NCBI RefSeq assembly: GCF_000445995.2 | Contig: NC_022080.4 | Span: 1,426,001 to 1,490,000 of the forward strand | Source of the DNA: Geobacillus genomosp. 3 | GTDB taxonomy: Bacteria > Bacillota > Bacilli > Bacillales > Anoxybacillaceae | Length of the DNA: 64,000 bases | Reading direction: 5' to 3' | Part shown: one piece after another, positions 16,150 through 25,388 of the stretch | Position numbering within the stretch: position 1 is the first letter of the stretch | How the letters are laid out: every line of letters starts with the position of its first letter | Translations under genes and position numbers: made by a program | Notes under the pieces: model-generated | Database searches by the model: none | Told to the model about the DNA's origin: nothing | Seen by the model: only the letters and a program-made list of their open reading frames with translations

Positions 16150-17586
16150 TCAGGCCGCCTCTTGTTGGAGGAAATCTTGAGCCATGGCGATCAGCTTCGT
16201 CCACCGGGCTGGCATATGGGGCAGATCGGCGAGCTTCGGGATGACGACGGGAACCCGGCCTTCGAGCGCGCCATGCGGGCGCAGGAAGTTGAAATACGCC
16301 ACAAACAGCGTGACAAAGGAGACCGAGCCTTCTTCCGCACCGAACCCATGAGTCGGCCGATAGTTGCCTTTAAACGTCCGGTTGAATCGCTCGATGATTT
16401 GTTTGAGCGGACGGAACTCCTCGGACACCGGATCCTCATTGGTCAGCCCGATTACCTGGCGGATGTCAAACGAAATCCCGTGCTGGGCAAAGAAGTGCTG
16501 CGCCAGCAGGTAAATGGGATTGCCGTCGACGACGAACGACAAGTCGTCCGGGATGGACGGCAGTTTTCGCAGGACGTCATCACAGGCCTTGATGGCCGAG
16601 AGCGTGTCCCGGTTGGGCGAGACGCGATACGACAGCACGATCTTTTTGACGGCGTCAAACATAAAGAACAGGTAATGCCAGCGCCCTTTGACGCGAATAT
16701 ACGTCTCGTCCCCACAAAACGAGCCGGACAGCTCGTACGGGAACCGGTCGACAAAGGGCTTGATCCAAAGCGCGACGCTATTGGCGTAGTTGAGCACTGT
16801 CTGATGGGAGATCGACACGCCATGCACATCCTTCATGATTCCGGCTGTCTGTCTGGAGGACATCCCATAGTTCACGTAGTACGTCAACACGAGCCCCAAC
16901 ACGTGCGACGACGCAGCCAGCCGGGACAAATCGACTTTCGGCTTGACGGGCGATGATGGAGCCACCGGGAGAAAGTCAAACAAGAACTCTCGAAACAAAT
17001 ACCGCACCTTGAAGGCTTGAGGATCCTGTTGAAACTGTTGGCGCTCCTTCTTCGTCATCCGGCGAAGGTTGGCCTGGTAAAACGGGCAGTCGTTGTTCTT
17101 GCACTTGTAGATGTTGTATTCTTTGCGTTCCTTGATTTTCTCCAGCGTCTTTTTGCCGTGCGGGCAACGAAAGACCGCCTGCTTGGTGAACCGATTTTGG
17201 TGGTTGAACCGGCACTGGCACACTTTGCATTGGTATTGCCCGTTCCCGCCATTGTTGGCGTACAGATAGGATGATGGCGCTTGGCAGCGAGGGCAGGTCA
17301 AGGAATCCGGAACACGGTGTTTCGCCTTCGTCCGGCGCTGAATGGGCCGCAAAGGACGGCCGTGCTGCGCCTCGTAGTCCGCCAACAGCTTCCGGTAGTC
17401 AAGGGTTTCCGGTACATCGATGATCGGAAGGTCATCGACCTGGAGTTTCCGATAGGGTTTTTGGACGGGTTCGTCCAAGTCATCAAGATTCAAGGATTTT
17501 CCCACGATCACACCCATCAAATACACAATGATTTGATATTGGGTCTTGATTATTTCGAGCAAATAGGCTAATAATTGAGGTAACAA
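16150..17586 (-). CDS. DDE transposase of IS6-like element, with N-terminal zinc ribbons
   Basis: 478 residues from TTG 17586, which has AGGAG 8 bp upstream; a GTG at 17595 would overlap the ribosome site. N-terminal helical part, then two zinc ribbons at about 95-160 (CPRC...CKVC and CPH...CKNNDC), then an IS6/rve-type DDE core: Asp in FCGDETYIRVKGRWHYLF, Asp in FVVDGNPIY, Glu in KQIIERFNRTFKGNYRP, with HGFGAEEGSVSFVTLF after it. DDE transposases cut and join transposon ends. All three acid residues are present and no break is seen, so it should be active. Most IS6 transposases are about 230 residues; the extra N-terminal half is unusual. Confidence 0.87.
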   Translation of the reverse strand: MLPQLLAYLLEIIKTQYQIIVYLMGVIVGKSLNLDDLDEPVQKPYRKLQVDDLPIIDVPETLDYRKLLADYEAQHGRPLRPIQRRTKAKHRVPDSLTCPRCQAPSSYLYANNGGNGQYQCKVCQCRFNHQNRFTKQAVFRCPHGKKTLEKIKERKEYNIYKCKNNDCPFYQANLRRMTKKERQQFQQDPQAFKVRYLFREFLFDFLPVAPSSPVKPKVDLSRLAASSHVLGLVLTYYVNYGMSSRQTAGIMKDVHGVSISHQTVLNYANSVALWIKPFVDRFPYELSGSFCGDETYIRVKGRWHYLFFMFDAVKKIVLSYRVSPNRDTLSAIKACDDVLRKLPSIPDDLSFVVDGNPIYLLAQHFFAQHGISFDIRQVIGLTNEDPVSEEFRPLKQIIERFNRTFKGNYRPTHGFGAEEGSVSFVTLFVAYFNFLRPHGALEGRVPVVIPKLADLPHMPARWTKLIAMAQDFLQQEAA

Positions 17587-17734
17587 GCTTGTCACTCCTT
17601 CTTTGTTTTGGCTGTTGAGTGTGTGGTTACCTCAATGATGGCCCAAAACAATGGGGGTGGCAAGCTTTTTTTCTTCCGACCGTTGAAACTCAAGGGAAAA
17701 CCGTGAGTGTGGAGGATAAACTTTTGACAATACC

Positions 17735-17742
17735 GTGGACAA
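17735..17742. repeat. Target site duplication, right copy
   Basis: GTGGACAA, the second copy of 15878-15885, directly outside the right inverted repeat and 5 bp before the lysE-like ribosome site. Confidence 0.85.
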
Positions 17743-17757
17743 CAAAGGAGGGGGAAA

Positions 17758-18384
17758 ATGGAAACGATCATCCGCGATCTTTTATTAGGGTTATCGCTTG
17801 CCGCGCCGATCGGCCCGGTCAATGCCGCGCAGCTTGACCGCGGCATGCGCGGCGGATTTGTCCCGGCGTGGCTGTTCGGCCTCGGCGCGGTGACGGCCGA
17901 CCTCGTCTACATTGCGCTTGTCTATTTCGGCGTCAGTGACTGGGTGGAGCAGCAGATCGTGCAAACGTTTCTTTGGATGTTCGGCGCCTTTGTCCTTCTT
18001 TATACCGGCGCGGAAAGCGTGTGGAATGCCCGGGCGGTCACCGTCCGCCAAGGGCGGAAAGCGGAGTCGGCGCTTCAGTCATGGTTGGCCGGCTTTTTCC
18101 TTTCCTTGCTCAACCCGCTTTCGATTTTGTTTTGGCTTGGCGTATACGGCTCGGTGCTGGCCCAGATGGCTGCCGGCGGCAGTGAAGGGCGTGTGTTATG
18201 GCGCACGGCGGCGATTTTGGCCGGCGTTTTGTTGTGGGATGCGGCGCTGGCCGCGGCTGCCGGCAGCTTCCGCCGGTACGTCACCGCCAACATCTTGGCT
18301 GCAGTATCGCGATTGTCCGGCATGGCGTTGATCGGGTTTGGCTGCTATTTTGGCTGGCAAGGGCTGCGCACGTTTTGGATGTAA
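17758..18384 (+). CDS. LysE-family amino-acid exporter
   Basis: 208 residues with six membrane segments and the family start LAAPIGPVNAAQLDRGMRGG (about 14-33). A second conserved stretch, FFLSLLNPLSILFWLGVYGS, starts near 120. LysE/RhtB proteins export amino acids such as lysine, threonine or homoserine lactone; the substrate cannot be read here. An AAAGGAGGGGG site precedes ATG 17758. Its promoter has been pushed 1.85 kb upstream by the IS, so expression is doubtful unless the IS supplies a start. It converges with an amino-acid permease gene 43 bp away. Confidence 0.87.
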   Translation: METIIRDLLLGLSLAAPIGPVNAAQLDRGMRGGFVPAWLFGLGAVTADLVYIALVYFGVSDWVEQQIVQTFLWMFGAFVLLYTGAESVWNARAVTVRQGRKAESALQSWLAGFFLSLLNPLSILFWLGVYGSVLAQMAAGGSEGRVLWRTAAILAGVLLWDAALAAAAGSFRRYVTANILAAVSRLSGMALIGFGCYFGWQGLRTFWM

Positions 18385-18427
18385 GAGACCGCCGCCGGTC
18401 GTCAGCGCCTGGGCGGCTTGCCGCTTT

Positions 18428-19753
18428 CTACGTCTGCGGCCGGATGCGCGGATTTTGCACCGTTTTTCGGGTGCGGATGAACGCGGCGAAAGCGATGGCG
18501 GCGACCAGCGCGAGGCTGATGAAAAAGCCGGGCCGGATGCTGCGGTCCACGACGGTTCCGCCCACCGCAAGCACGATGAACAAAAACGCTGCCCAACGTT
18601 TCCAGCGCGCGAGGCGGCCAAGCGGCAATAGGCGCGGAGCGAACGATAAAATAAACAGCCAGTTGTACAGCAGCAACAGCCCGGCGGCGGTCGTGATGTA
18701 CTCATACAGGCGCGCCGGCACGAGAAGCGCCAGGATGACAGACAAAAAAAGCCCGGCGGCGGTCAGGAGAAACGTCGGCGAGGAAAGGCCGCGCCGATCG
18801 TTGGCAACAAACCGTCTCGGGGCGTCGCCGTCTTTGGCGAGCACCGTCACCATCGTCATCACAGCAAACAGCGAAGCGGCCATCGTGGAAAATCCCGCGA
18901 TCATGAATACAGCGTTAAACAAATGCGGGAATACGGGCAATCCGTGCCAATGGACGGCGGTGACAAACGGGCTTTCTTTGCTGCTGAAGGCGGCGTGCGG
19001 CACGATCGCCATCGCCAAGCCAAGGGCGGATACATACAAAACTGCCAGCACCGCGAGCATCGTTTTTCCGGCTTTCGGCGCGTCACCCGGGTCGCGAAGG
19101 CGCACCGCCATAAGCGCGAGCACTTCAAGGCCGCCGAATGCGTAAAACGCGTACACAAGCGCGCTCCAAAAGCCGCCGATCCCGTTCGGGAGCCATTCCC
19201 GAGCCCGATTCGGGAACGGGACGTCGCCGTTTCCGGCCCACCCGGCGGCGATCGCCGCAGCGAGCGCGATAAAGCCGGCAATCGCCATAAGTTTCACCGC
19301 GCCAAGCACATGCTCGAGCCGGCTGAGCAGGGCGGTGCCAAGAAGCAAGACCATCAGACTGAGGACAGCATAGCCGGCCGCAAACAACGAAAGCGGCACA
19401 TTTGGAAACCAAAAACGGGAAAAAATGGAGAGCGCCATCAGCTGGCTGCCCATAATAAGCAGCTCGGAGCACCAATACGCCCAGCCGCTGCTAAAGCCGG
19501 CCCACGGGCCGTATGCTTTTTTCGCGTACGACCGGAACGATCCGGCTTCCGGGTCGGCGGCGGTCATGCCGGCGAGAAGTTCAAAAACGATATAGGCGCT
19601 GGCCGCCGCGATGAGAAAGGCGGCGGCGACGGCCGGACCGCCCCGCTCAATGGCAAGCCCGGAGCCGAGAAAAAACCCCGTTCCGACCGTACAGCCGGCG
19701 CCAAACAGCGCCAGCTTCCGCCATGTCACCATCCCTTGTTCGCGTGGCCCCAT
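18428..19753 (-). CDS. Amino acid permease (APC superfamily)
   Basis: 441 residues with about 12 membrane segments. The N-terminal GAGCTVGTGFFLGSGLAIERGG is the substrate-binding unwound helix 1 of APC transporters, and DPEAGSFRSYAKKAYGPWAGFSSGW is the conserved second block. Cytoplasmic-membrane importer; the substrate is unknown. ATG 19753 follows AGGGGGGAG. It is a single-gene unit facing the LysE exporter gene, so import and export genes for amino acids meet tail to tail. Confidence 0.87.
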   Translation of the reverse strand: MGPREQGMVTWRKLALFGAGCTVGTGFFLGSGLAIERGGPAVAAAFLIAAASAYIVFELLAGMTAADPEAGSFRSYAKKAYGPWAGFSSGWAYWCSELLIMGSQLMALSIFSRFWFPNVPLSLFAAGYAVLSLMVLLLGTALLSRLEHVLGAVKLMAIAGFIALAAAIAAGWAGNGDVPFPNRAREWLPNGIGGFWSALVYAFYAFGGLEVLALMAVRLRDPGDAPKAGKTMLAVLAVLYVSALGLAMAIVPHAAFSSKESPFVTAVHWHGLPVFPHLFNAVFMIAGFSTMAASLFAVMTMVTVLAKDGDAPRRFVANDRRGLSSPTFLLTAAGLFLSVILALLVPARLYEYITTAAGLLLLYNWLFILSFAPRLLPLGRLARWKRWAAFLFIVLAVGGTVVDRSIRPGFFISLALVAAIAFAAFIRTRKTVQNPRIRPQT

Positions 19754-19911
19754 TTGTGCTCCCCCCTTTCGTTTCCCACTTATTTTCGAAAAACGAAGCG
19801 TCGTTTATGCGGGCGGGCGATATGGCGGCAACGCACGGAAAGGCGGGAGTTCCATTTTTGGACAACCATGGATATAATGGGTGTATCAATCAAAGAAGGG
19901 GGATGGAGGCC

Positions 19912-20340
19912 ATGCCGTCATTCGTTTGGCTCGAAACGGAGGAAGAAGTGAGAAGCGCCTTTCTGATTATGCGCGAGCTGCGCACCCACTTGGATGAGGA
20001 AACATACGTGGCGCTTGTGCGGGAAGCGCAAGAAAAAGAAGGGTATAAGCTCGCGGCGCTTTACGAAGGGGACAAAATGGTTGCTGCTGTCGGATTTATG
20101 CCGATGATCACGCTCTATAACGGCCGTTTTATTTGGGTTTGCGATTTGGTCACGACATCAGCCGAACGTTCGAAAGGATATGGAAACATGTTGCTGTCGC
20201 ATGTGCATGATTGGGCGAAAGAGCACGGCTATGGGATTGTCTCGCTGTCATCCGGCCTGCAGCGGATTGACGCCCATCGATTCTATGAGAAAAAAATGGA
20301 GTATGAAAAAGTGAGTTATGTGTTTTTGAAACGGCTATAA
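19912..20340 (+). CDS. GNAT family N-acetyltransferase
   Basis: 142 residues with the acetyl-CoA loop VTTSAERSKGYGNMLLSHVHDWAKEHG (about 80-106) and the end HRFYEKKMEYEKVSYVF. It transfers acetyl from CoA to an amine that cannot be named from sequence. ATG 19912 was chosen for spacing from AAGGGGG; ATG 19903 abuts it. Stand-alone gene. Confidence 0.87.
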   Translation: MPSFVWLETEEEVRSAFLIMRELRTHLDEETYVALVREAQEKEGYKLAALYEGDKMVAAVGFMPMITLYNGRFIWVCDLVTTSAERSKGYGNMLLSHVHDWAKEHGYGIVSLSSGLQRIDAHRFYEKKMEYEKVSYVFLKRL

Positions 20341-20354
20341 GATCCGCTAAGAAA

Positions 20355-20378
20355 CGTCCGCGATGCGGGCGCTTTTGA
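20355..20378 (+). terminator. Short rho-independent terminator
   Basis: CGTCCGC pairs with GCGGGCG (one G-T) around GAT, then TTTT, 15 bp after the acetyltransferase stop. Confidence 0.5.
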
Positions 20379-20408
20379 TTTAGGGTAGAAAATCATTCGA
20401 TTTTTCTG

Positions 20409-20459
20409 TATAATACAAATATAGTTCATATATTGAAATGATTATTCCGATATTCGGAA
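20409..20459 (+). promoter_or_regulatory. Promoter and IclR-type operator of the kipR-pxp operon
   Basis: A TATAAT box (20409-20414) without a strong -35 is followed by the perfect inverted repeat TTCCGA-TAT-TCGGAA (20445-20459), right before the AGAGGAG ribosome site. IclR-family regulators typically bind TTCCG...CGGAA repeats, and the gene it fronts is an IclR regulator. An operator between start point and ribosome site would block its own operon. Confidence 0.7.
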
Positions 20460-20472
20460 CAGAGGAGCGACG

Positions 20473-21228
20473 ATGAACAAAACGGTGTTAAAAACAAAAG
20501 AGCTGCTTGATTTGTTTCTCGACTGCGAGCGGTTGACGCTGCCGGAGATGGTCGAGCGGCTTCGGATGCCGAAAACATCGGTATACCGGATGGCGCAGTC
20601 GCTTGTCGCGCTTGGCTTTTTGCAAAAGCGAGGCGATCACTATGAACTCGGTTTGGCATTGTTGACGTTTGGGTCGCTCGTTGCCGAGCGGCTCGATATT
20701 CGCCGGGTGGCGCTGCCGGTGATGGAGCGGCTGAAAGAAGCGACGAACGAAGCGGTGAATCTCGTCATCCGTGACGGTGATGAGGCGCTCTATATTGAAA
20801 AAGTCGAGACGTCCGAGCCGGTGCGCGTCTATACGAAAGTCGGACGGCGCGCGCCGCTGTACGCCGGCGCGTGCCCACGCGCTTTGCTGGCCTTTATGGA
20901 CGAAAAAGAGCAAGCTCGCTATTTGGAACGGGCAAAACTTGTCAAAATCGCCAAAAATACAGTAACGGACAAGCAGGCGTTGCGTCGGCAGTTGGAAGAA
21001 GACCGGGAACGGGGCTATACAGTCAGCTATTCCGAGTTGGAAAACTATTCAGCGGCTGTGGCCGTGCCGATTTTGAACCATGAAGGCGCGGCCGTAGCCG
21101 GGCTGAGCGTCGCCGGTCCGGAACAGCGCTTTTTGCCGGATGATGTGGCGCGCATCGTGCCGTTGCTTCGGCAGGCGGCGATGGAGATTTCACGTGAACT
21201 TGGCTTTCAAGGAAAGGGATGGAAATGA
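20473..21228 (+). CDS. kipR: IclR family regulator (KipR-like)
   Basis: 251 residues. N-terminal winged helix (about 1-65: [38 protein letters not shown]) and C-terminal effector domain (about 75-245) with [18 protein letters not shown] and [18 protein letters not shown]. It heads an operon with the 5-oxoprolinase subunits, as kipR accompanies kipI-kipA in Bacillus. Probably a repressor of this operon through the repeat at 20445, with a 5-oxoproline-related effector; the effector is inference. The last 4 bp overlap pxpB. Confidence 0.87.
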   Translation: MNKTVLKTKELLDLFLDCERLTLPEMVERLRMPKTSVYRMAQSLVALGFLQKRGDHYELGLALLTFGSLVAERLDIRRVALPVMERLKEATNEAVNLVIRDGDEALYIEKVETSEPVRVYTKVGRRAPLYAGACPRALLAFMDEKEQARYLERAKLVKIAKNTVTDKQALRRQLEEDRERGYTVSYSELENYSAAVAVPILNHEGAAVAGLSVAGPEQRFLPDDVARIVPLLRQAAMEISRELGFQGKGWK

Positions 21229-21911
21229 ACTATACGCTGTTTCCGTTATGCGAATATGCGGTGACCGTCCGGTTTGCCGACTATATCGATGAAACCGTGA
21301 ATGATATCGTTCATGAGACAGCGGTTCGCCTAAAGGGAGAACGAAAAGAAGGGGTCAACGAAATTGTGCCGGCGTTTTCGTCGCTTACCGCTTATTACGA
21401 TCCGCTCGTAGTCGGCTATGCGGACGTATGCCGATGGCTGCGCGAAAAGGTCGAGTCGCCCGGACAGACGGATCGCCCTTTGGCGCGAACGGTTGTCATT
21501 CCTGTCTGCTATGGCGGCGAATTTGGGCCGGACTTGCCAGAGGTCGCCCGCTTTCGCGGGATATCGGAAGATGAGGTGGTCAAGCTTCATTCGGCCGGCC
21601 GCTACCGCGTCTATATGATCGGGTTTTCGCCCGGGTTTGCGTATTTGGGGGGCTTGCCGCCGCGTTTGGCCACACCGAGGCGGGCGGTGCCGCGGACAGC
21701 AGTGCCAGCCGGTTCGGTCGGCATTGCCGGCGGGCAGACGGGCGTCTATCCGCTGGCGACGCCGGGCGGCTGGCAGCTGATCGGCCGGACGCCGCTCCGC
21801 GTATTTGACCCGCACCGGAAGGAGCCAAGCTTGCTTTCCGCCGGTGACATTGTTGAGTTTCGGCCGATTGGCGCCGATGAATTTGCACGTTGGAGAGATG
21901 AACATGATTGA
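21225..21911 (+). CDS. pxpB: 5-oxoprolinase subunit B (KipI family)
   Basis: 228 residues. ATG 21225 overlaps the regulator's stop (ATGA) and has GGAAAGGG at good spacing; ATG 21219 is too close. The family blocks are [12 protein letters not shown] and [23 protein letters not shown]. With PxpC and PxpA it hydrolyses 5-oxoproline (pyroglutamate) to glutamate using ATP. In Bacillus KipI also inhibits the sporulation kinase KinA; whether that holds here is not known. A cyclised-glutamine salvage system suits growth at high temperature. Confidence 0.93.
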   Translation: MNYTLFPLCEYAVTVRFADYIDETVNDIVHETAVRLKGERKEGVNEIVPAFSSLTAYYDPLVVGYADVCRWLREKVESPGQTDRPLARTVVIPVCYGGEFGPDLPEVARFRGISEDEVVKLHSAGRYRVYMIGFSPGFAYLGGLPPRLATPRRAVPRTAVPAGSVGIAGGQTGVYPLATPGGWQLIGRTPLRVFDPHRKEPSLLSAGDIVEFRPIGADEFARWRDEHD

Positions 21912-22875
21912 AGTCATGGAGGGCGGATTTTTTACGACCGTTCAAGATAGCGGACGTTTCGGCTACCGGCATGCCGGGGTGCCGGTGGGCGGGGCGATGG
22001 ACGCGTCGGCGTACCGCCTCGCCAATGCGCTTGTCGGCAACTGCGGCGATGAGGCGGTGCTCGAGGCGACGATGGCCGGGCCGACGATTCGGTTTCACGC
22101 CGAAACGGTGATCGCCATATGCGGCGGTGAGTTCTCATGCGCGCTGAACGGGCAGCCGTTGGCGCTTTGGAAGCCGGCGGCCGTCAAGCCGGGTGATGTA
22201 TTGGAAATCGGGGCATGCCGGGCGGGATGGAGAGCGTATATGGCCGTAGCAGGCGGCATTGATGTTCCGCCTGTGATGGGCAGCCGTTCGACGTACGTCC
22301 CGGCGCAGCTTGGCGGTGTATCGGGCCGTCCGCTGCGGCGTGGGGATGTGCTGAAAATCGGGGCAAGCAACCTCGTTTCCCCTTCAAGGCCGCTTCATTG
22401 GGGGCTCTCCCGGTTGGCCAGCCGGTATATCGGCGGAAAAACGAAAACGGTGCGCGCTGTCCCCGGTCCGGAATATGACGAGTTTACGCCGGCAAGTCGC
22501 CGCGAGTTTTTCGCCGCCCGTTATGAGGTGACGCCCCAATCCGATCGGATCGGCTGCCGGCTGGCGGGCCCGGCGCTAGTCCGCGCCCGCGAGAAGGAGA
22601 TGGTGTCGGATACCGTCGTCTTCGGCACCGTGCAAGTGCCATCATCCGGCCAACCGATCGTGTTGATGGCCGACAGCCAGACGACGGGCGGCTACCCGCG
22701 CATCGCCCAAGTGGCGGCGGTCGATTTGCCTTTGTTGGCGCAGGCGCGTCCCGGTGACCATATCGAGTTTCAACCGATCGCGCCTGAGGAAGCGGCGCGG
22801 CTTTATATCGAACAACAGCGGCGGCTGGATCGGTGGGTTGCCGCCATTCGCCGCCAATGGGGGGAAGAATCATGA
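21904..22875 (+). CDS. pxpC: 5-oxoprolinase subunit C (KipA family)
   Basis: 323 residues; ATG 21904 overlaps the pxpB end by 8 bp and follows GGAGAG. Biotin-dependent carboxylase-like fold with [23 protein letters not shown] near the start and [16 protein letters not shown] and [17 protein letters not shown] later. Partner of PxpB in the ATP-using half of 5-oxoprolinase. Cytosolic. Confidence 0.94.
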   Translation: MIEVMEGGFFTTVQDSGRFGYRHAGVPVGGAMDASAYRLANALVGNCGDEAVLEATMAGPTIRFHAETVIAICGGEFSCALNGQPLALWKPAAVKPGDVLEIGACRAGWRAYMAVAGGIDVPPVMGSRSTYVPAQLGGVSGRPLRRGDVLKIGASNLVSPSRPLHWGLSRLASRYIGGKTKTVRAVPGPEYDEFTPASRREFFAARYEVTPQSDRIGCRLAGPALVRAREKEMVSDTVVFGTVQVPSSGQPIVLMADSQTTGGYPRIAQVAAVDLPLLAQARPGDHIEFQPIAPEEAARLYIEQQRRLDRWVAAIRRQWGEES

Positions 22876-23627
22876 CGGTCATTGATCTCAATTGCGATTT
22901 TGGCGAAAGTTTTGGTGTATACGAGCTTGGGCAGAAAGAAATATTGTCATACGTTACGTCTGTTAACATCGCCTGCGGGTTTCACGCCGGTGATCCGCTC
23001 GTCATGCGGCGGACGGTGCAGCTCGCCATCCGGCATGGCGTTGCCATCGGCGCCCATCCGGGTTTTCCTGACCTGCTCGGGTTTGGGCGGCGGGCGATGG
23101 CGGTTTCGCCCGAAGAAGTGTATGCGTACGTTGTTTACCAAATCGGCGCGCTTGCAGCCTTTGTCAAGGCGGAAGGCGGGACGATGACCCATGTGAAGCC
23201 GCACGGCGCCTTGTACAATATGGCGGCGAAAGACGCGGCGCTGGCCGAGGCGATTGCCAAAGCGGTGCGCGATGTTGACCCGTCGCTTGTATTGTATGGT
23301 TTGTCGGGGAGCGAGCTCATCCGCGCGGGCCGCGCTTATGGCTTGCGAACTGCGAGTGAAGTGTTCGCCGACCGGACGTACCAGGCGGATGGTTCGCTCA
23401 CTCCAAGAAGCGATGCGCGTGCCATCATCGCGGATGAAAACGAGGCGGTCCGCCAAGTGCTCCGCATGGTTGACGAGCAGCGTGTCCGCTCTGTGCAAGG
23501 GACGGACGTGGCGATTGAGGCCGACACCGTCTGCCTGCATGGCGACAACGAGCACGCGGTCCGGTTTGCCAAACGGCTGTATGAAGCATTGCAACAAGAA
23601 GGCATCACCATTCAGGCGCTGCGGTAG
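22872..23627 (+). CDS. pxpA: 5-oxoprolinase subunit A (LamB/YcsF family)
   Basis: 251 residues; ATG 22872 overlaps the pxpC stop (ATGA). The family start [11 protein letters not shown] is followed by [20 protein letters not shown] and [10 protein letters not shown], and the end has VCLHGDN. Its His/Asp residues bind the metal site of this TIM-barrel-like enzyme. Third part of the pxpBCA complex; tight overlaps show one translationally coupled operon. Confidence 0.95.
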   Translation: MTVIDLNCDFGESFGVYELGQKEILSYVTSVNIACGFHAGDPLVMRRTVQLAIRHGVAIGAHPGFPDLLGFGRRAMAVSPEEVYAYVVYQIGALAAFVKAEGGTMTHVKPHGALYNMAAKDAALAEAIAKAVRDVDPSLVLYGLSGSELIRAGRAYGLRTASEVFADRTYQADGSLTPRSDARAIIADENEAVRQVLRMVDEQRVRSVQGTDVAIEADTVCLHGDNEHAVRFAKRLYEALQQEGITIQALR

Positions 23628-23638
23628 GAGGAGAGATC

Positions 23639-24089
23639 ATGCACAAGAACGAAAGCTGATTAAGCGTGTTGATCGGGGCCGTCTTTTTGATGGCAACATC
23701 GGCCATCGGCCCCGGATTTTTGACGCAGACGACGGTGTTTACGGCCCAACTGGCGGCGAGCTTCGGGTTCGTTATTTTGCTTTCCATTTTGCTCGACATC
23801 GGCGCTCAGGCGAACATTTGGCGCATTATTGCGGTGTCCGAGCGGAGGGCGCAAGACATTGCCAACGCGCGGCCGCCCGGTGAAGACGTTGATTGTAGCC
23901 GGGACGCTCAATGGCCTTGTGCTGCCGCTGTCGCTCGGCGTCATGCTTGTTGCTGCTTACAGGCGGGACATTGTCGGCGACTATCGCCATCCGCTTTGGC
24001 TCACCATATTTGGCGCTCTTGTCGTCGTCTTAATGGCGTATATGGGCGTGTATACCGCCATGCAGCAGCTTCCGCAACTGTTCCGCTGA
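23639..24089 (+). pseudogene. NRAMP-like transporter (YcsG family), nonsense plus large internal deletion
   Basis: ATG 23639 has a GGAGGAGAG site. Codon 7 is TGA (23657-23659); the same frame goes on with SVLIGAVFLMATSAIGPG and QTTVFTAQLAASFGFVILL, the first two helices of the NRAMP-like YcsG family. At about 23872 the match jumps, in a different frame, to the protein's end (VKTLIVAGTLNGLVLPLSLG, then two helices). Roughly 250 residues are gone. In Bacillus ycsG adjoins ycsF, so this was the operon's presumed uptake partner. It cannot work now. Confidence 0.87.
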
Positions 24090-24094
24090 CATAA

Positions 24095-24133
24095 AGCGCC
24101 CTAAGCAGCAAAAGCGGTTTAGGGCGCTGTTTT
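24095..24133 (+). terminator. Terminator of the kipR-pxp operon
   Basis: AGCGCCCTAA pairs with TTAGGGCGCT, followed by a short T tract. From here to 24349 I see nothing else except the ribosome site of the next gene. Confidence 0.8.
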
Positions 24134-24349
24134 CATTTGAGGCGGTTTGCTGCGTTTCCCGCCACAGTGGACAGCCATTTTCCAAGCGAGCGAACCATCC
24201 CCGGCGCTTGCACTCTGAAGCCATTGGGGCGGTTTCCATCATTTGCATTTTTCTCGCCTCGTTTTGTAAGATAAAGAAGGCATAAAACAGGGCGCCGGGC
24301 GGTGTGATGTCCGCGCCGACGCGGTGATGGGCAGGAAAGGAGAGCGAAC

Positions 24350-25186
24350 ATGAACGGAGCAGACATCAAAGCGATCGTCTTTGATTTAGACGGAACGTTA
24401 TACGAGGAAACGGGGCATTTTGATTATTACGCCGAGCAGGTGGCCAAACGGCTTAATGAAGCAGACCGGCTGCGATTTTGGGACGATTACCGGGCGGTGC
24501 TCGCCGGGCGCCATCCGCTTCGCATCGGCAGCGTGTACGATACAAAGGAAGACTTGATTTTACAGCTTGAAGAAGGAGATGTTCGCGAGGCGCGCCGCTG
24601 GAGCGGCGAACCGGTGGCCGCAGCTGATATCGAAAGGATCTATCCGGGGCCGGTGGCGATCGATTTGGATCGCTTTTTCAGCATCGGCGACCTTTGGTGG
24701 GTGCCGAGCTCGGTCGGCCGCCATTATGGATTGACGAATGAGGATACATATGCCGCTTTTTTGGAAACGAGAGAGTGGATGATGGGACCAGAGTTTGAGA
24801 TGCATGGCGCGCCAAGGTTGGCAGAGACGTTGGCAAAGCTCCGCGAAACAACGGCGCTCGTGCTGATGACAAACAGCCCAGAGCCGGACAGCGAAGCGAT
24901 TTTGCGGAAACTAGGGCTGGACGATTTGTTCCACCATAAAATTTTCCAAGCAGCCAAGCCGATCAAAACGGCTGCCCATTTGGAAGCGATCCGTACCCGT
25001 TTTGGCGTCGATTACGGGCAAATGCTTTGCGTCGGCGATAATGTCGGCAATGACATCGCGCCGGCGCGCCAGCTCGGCTGCCGGACGATGTTGATCGATG
25101 CATATGGGTTGGCAAAGACAGGAGAGGCCGATGTCATCGTCGCATCGACATCGGCATGTGTGCCGGTGCTGCGCCGCCTGCTGTAG
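24350..25186 (+). CDS. HAD family phosphatase
   Basis: 278 residues. Motif I DLDGTLYEE (nucleophile Asp, about 12-20), motif II LMTNSPEPD, motif III Lys in AAKPIKTAAH, motif IV GDNVGNDIAPAR. A large helical cap lies between motifs I and II (about 25-160). A GGAAAGGAGAG site precedes the ATG. It hydrolyses a phosphate ester that sequence does not reveal. Stand-alone. Confidence 0.88.
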   Translation: MNGADIKAIVFDLDGTLYEETGHFDYYAEQVAKRLNEADRLRFWDDYRAVLAGRHPLRIGSVYDTKEDLILQLEEGDVREARRWSGEPVAAADIERIYPGPVAIDLDRFFSIGDLWWVPSSVGRHYGLTNEDTYAAFLETREWMMGPEFEMHGAPRLAETLAKLRETTALVLMTNSPEPDSEAILRKLGLDDLFHHKIFQAAKPIKTAAHLEAIRTRFGVDYGQMLCVGDNVGNDIAPARQLGCRTMLIDAYGLAKTGEADVIVASTSACVPVLRRLL

Positions 25187-25227
25187 GCGGCGTATACGTT
25201 TATTTGTCTACACTCTTCTGAATATTG

Positions 25228-25289
25228 TTGATCTTATCTCAAGAAGTATGTACAATAAAGGTAGTGATTTGCGTACTAACCGGTTAGTA
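25228..25289 (+). promoter_or_regulatory. Promoter with perfect 16-bp palindrome (TetR-type operator)
   Basis: TTGATC (25228-25233) and TACAAT (25251-25256) are 17 bp apart. The perfect palindrome TACTAACCGGTTAGTA lies at 25274-25289, just past the expected start point. The form suits a TetR-family repressor dimer, the usual controllers of acyl-CoA ligase genes. No TetR gene is in the window. Confidence 0.72.
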
Positions 25290-25388
25290 AGGAGCATGAA
25301 TTGAAAGGTTTGGGCATACCGATGAATTGGAACCGCTTTCTTTTGGGAGGCTGTCGATTTGCAAAGCAGACAAAAAGAGGGGGATTGG

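Larger units (their letters stand above)
15886..17734 (-). mobile_element. IS6-like insertion sequence with long zinc-ribbon transposase (1849 bp)
   Basis: The ends are exact. The left terminal repeat GGTAGCGTCAAAAGTT (15886-15901) and the right one, GGTATTGTCAAAAGTT on the other strand (17719-17734), match at 14 of 16 bases, and both continue with CTCCACAC after a short gap. Eight-bp direct repeats GTGGACAA flank it. Eight-bp duplications and a GGT...TGT..CAAA-type end are IS6-family traits. The transposase, however, is twice the usual IS6 length, so this may be a separate branch. A strongly structured region follows the transposase gene. Confidence 0.9.

Noticed and set aside
17719..17757. 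Hybrid promoter from the outward TTGACA in the IS right end driving lysE
   Set aside because: The position 17 bp downstream is GAGGGG, with nothing like TATAAT, so no -10 is available.
18923..19951. 342-codon plus-strand frame opposite the amino-acid permease
   Set aside because: Antisense shadow of a clear 12-helix transporter; composition is highly charged and no start signal is seen.
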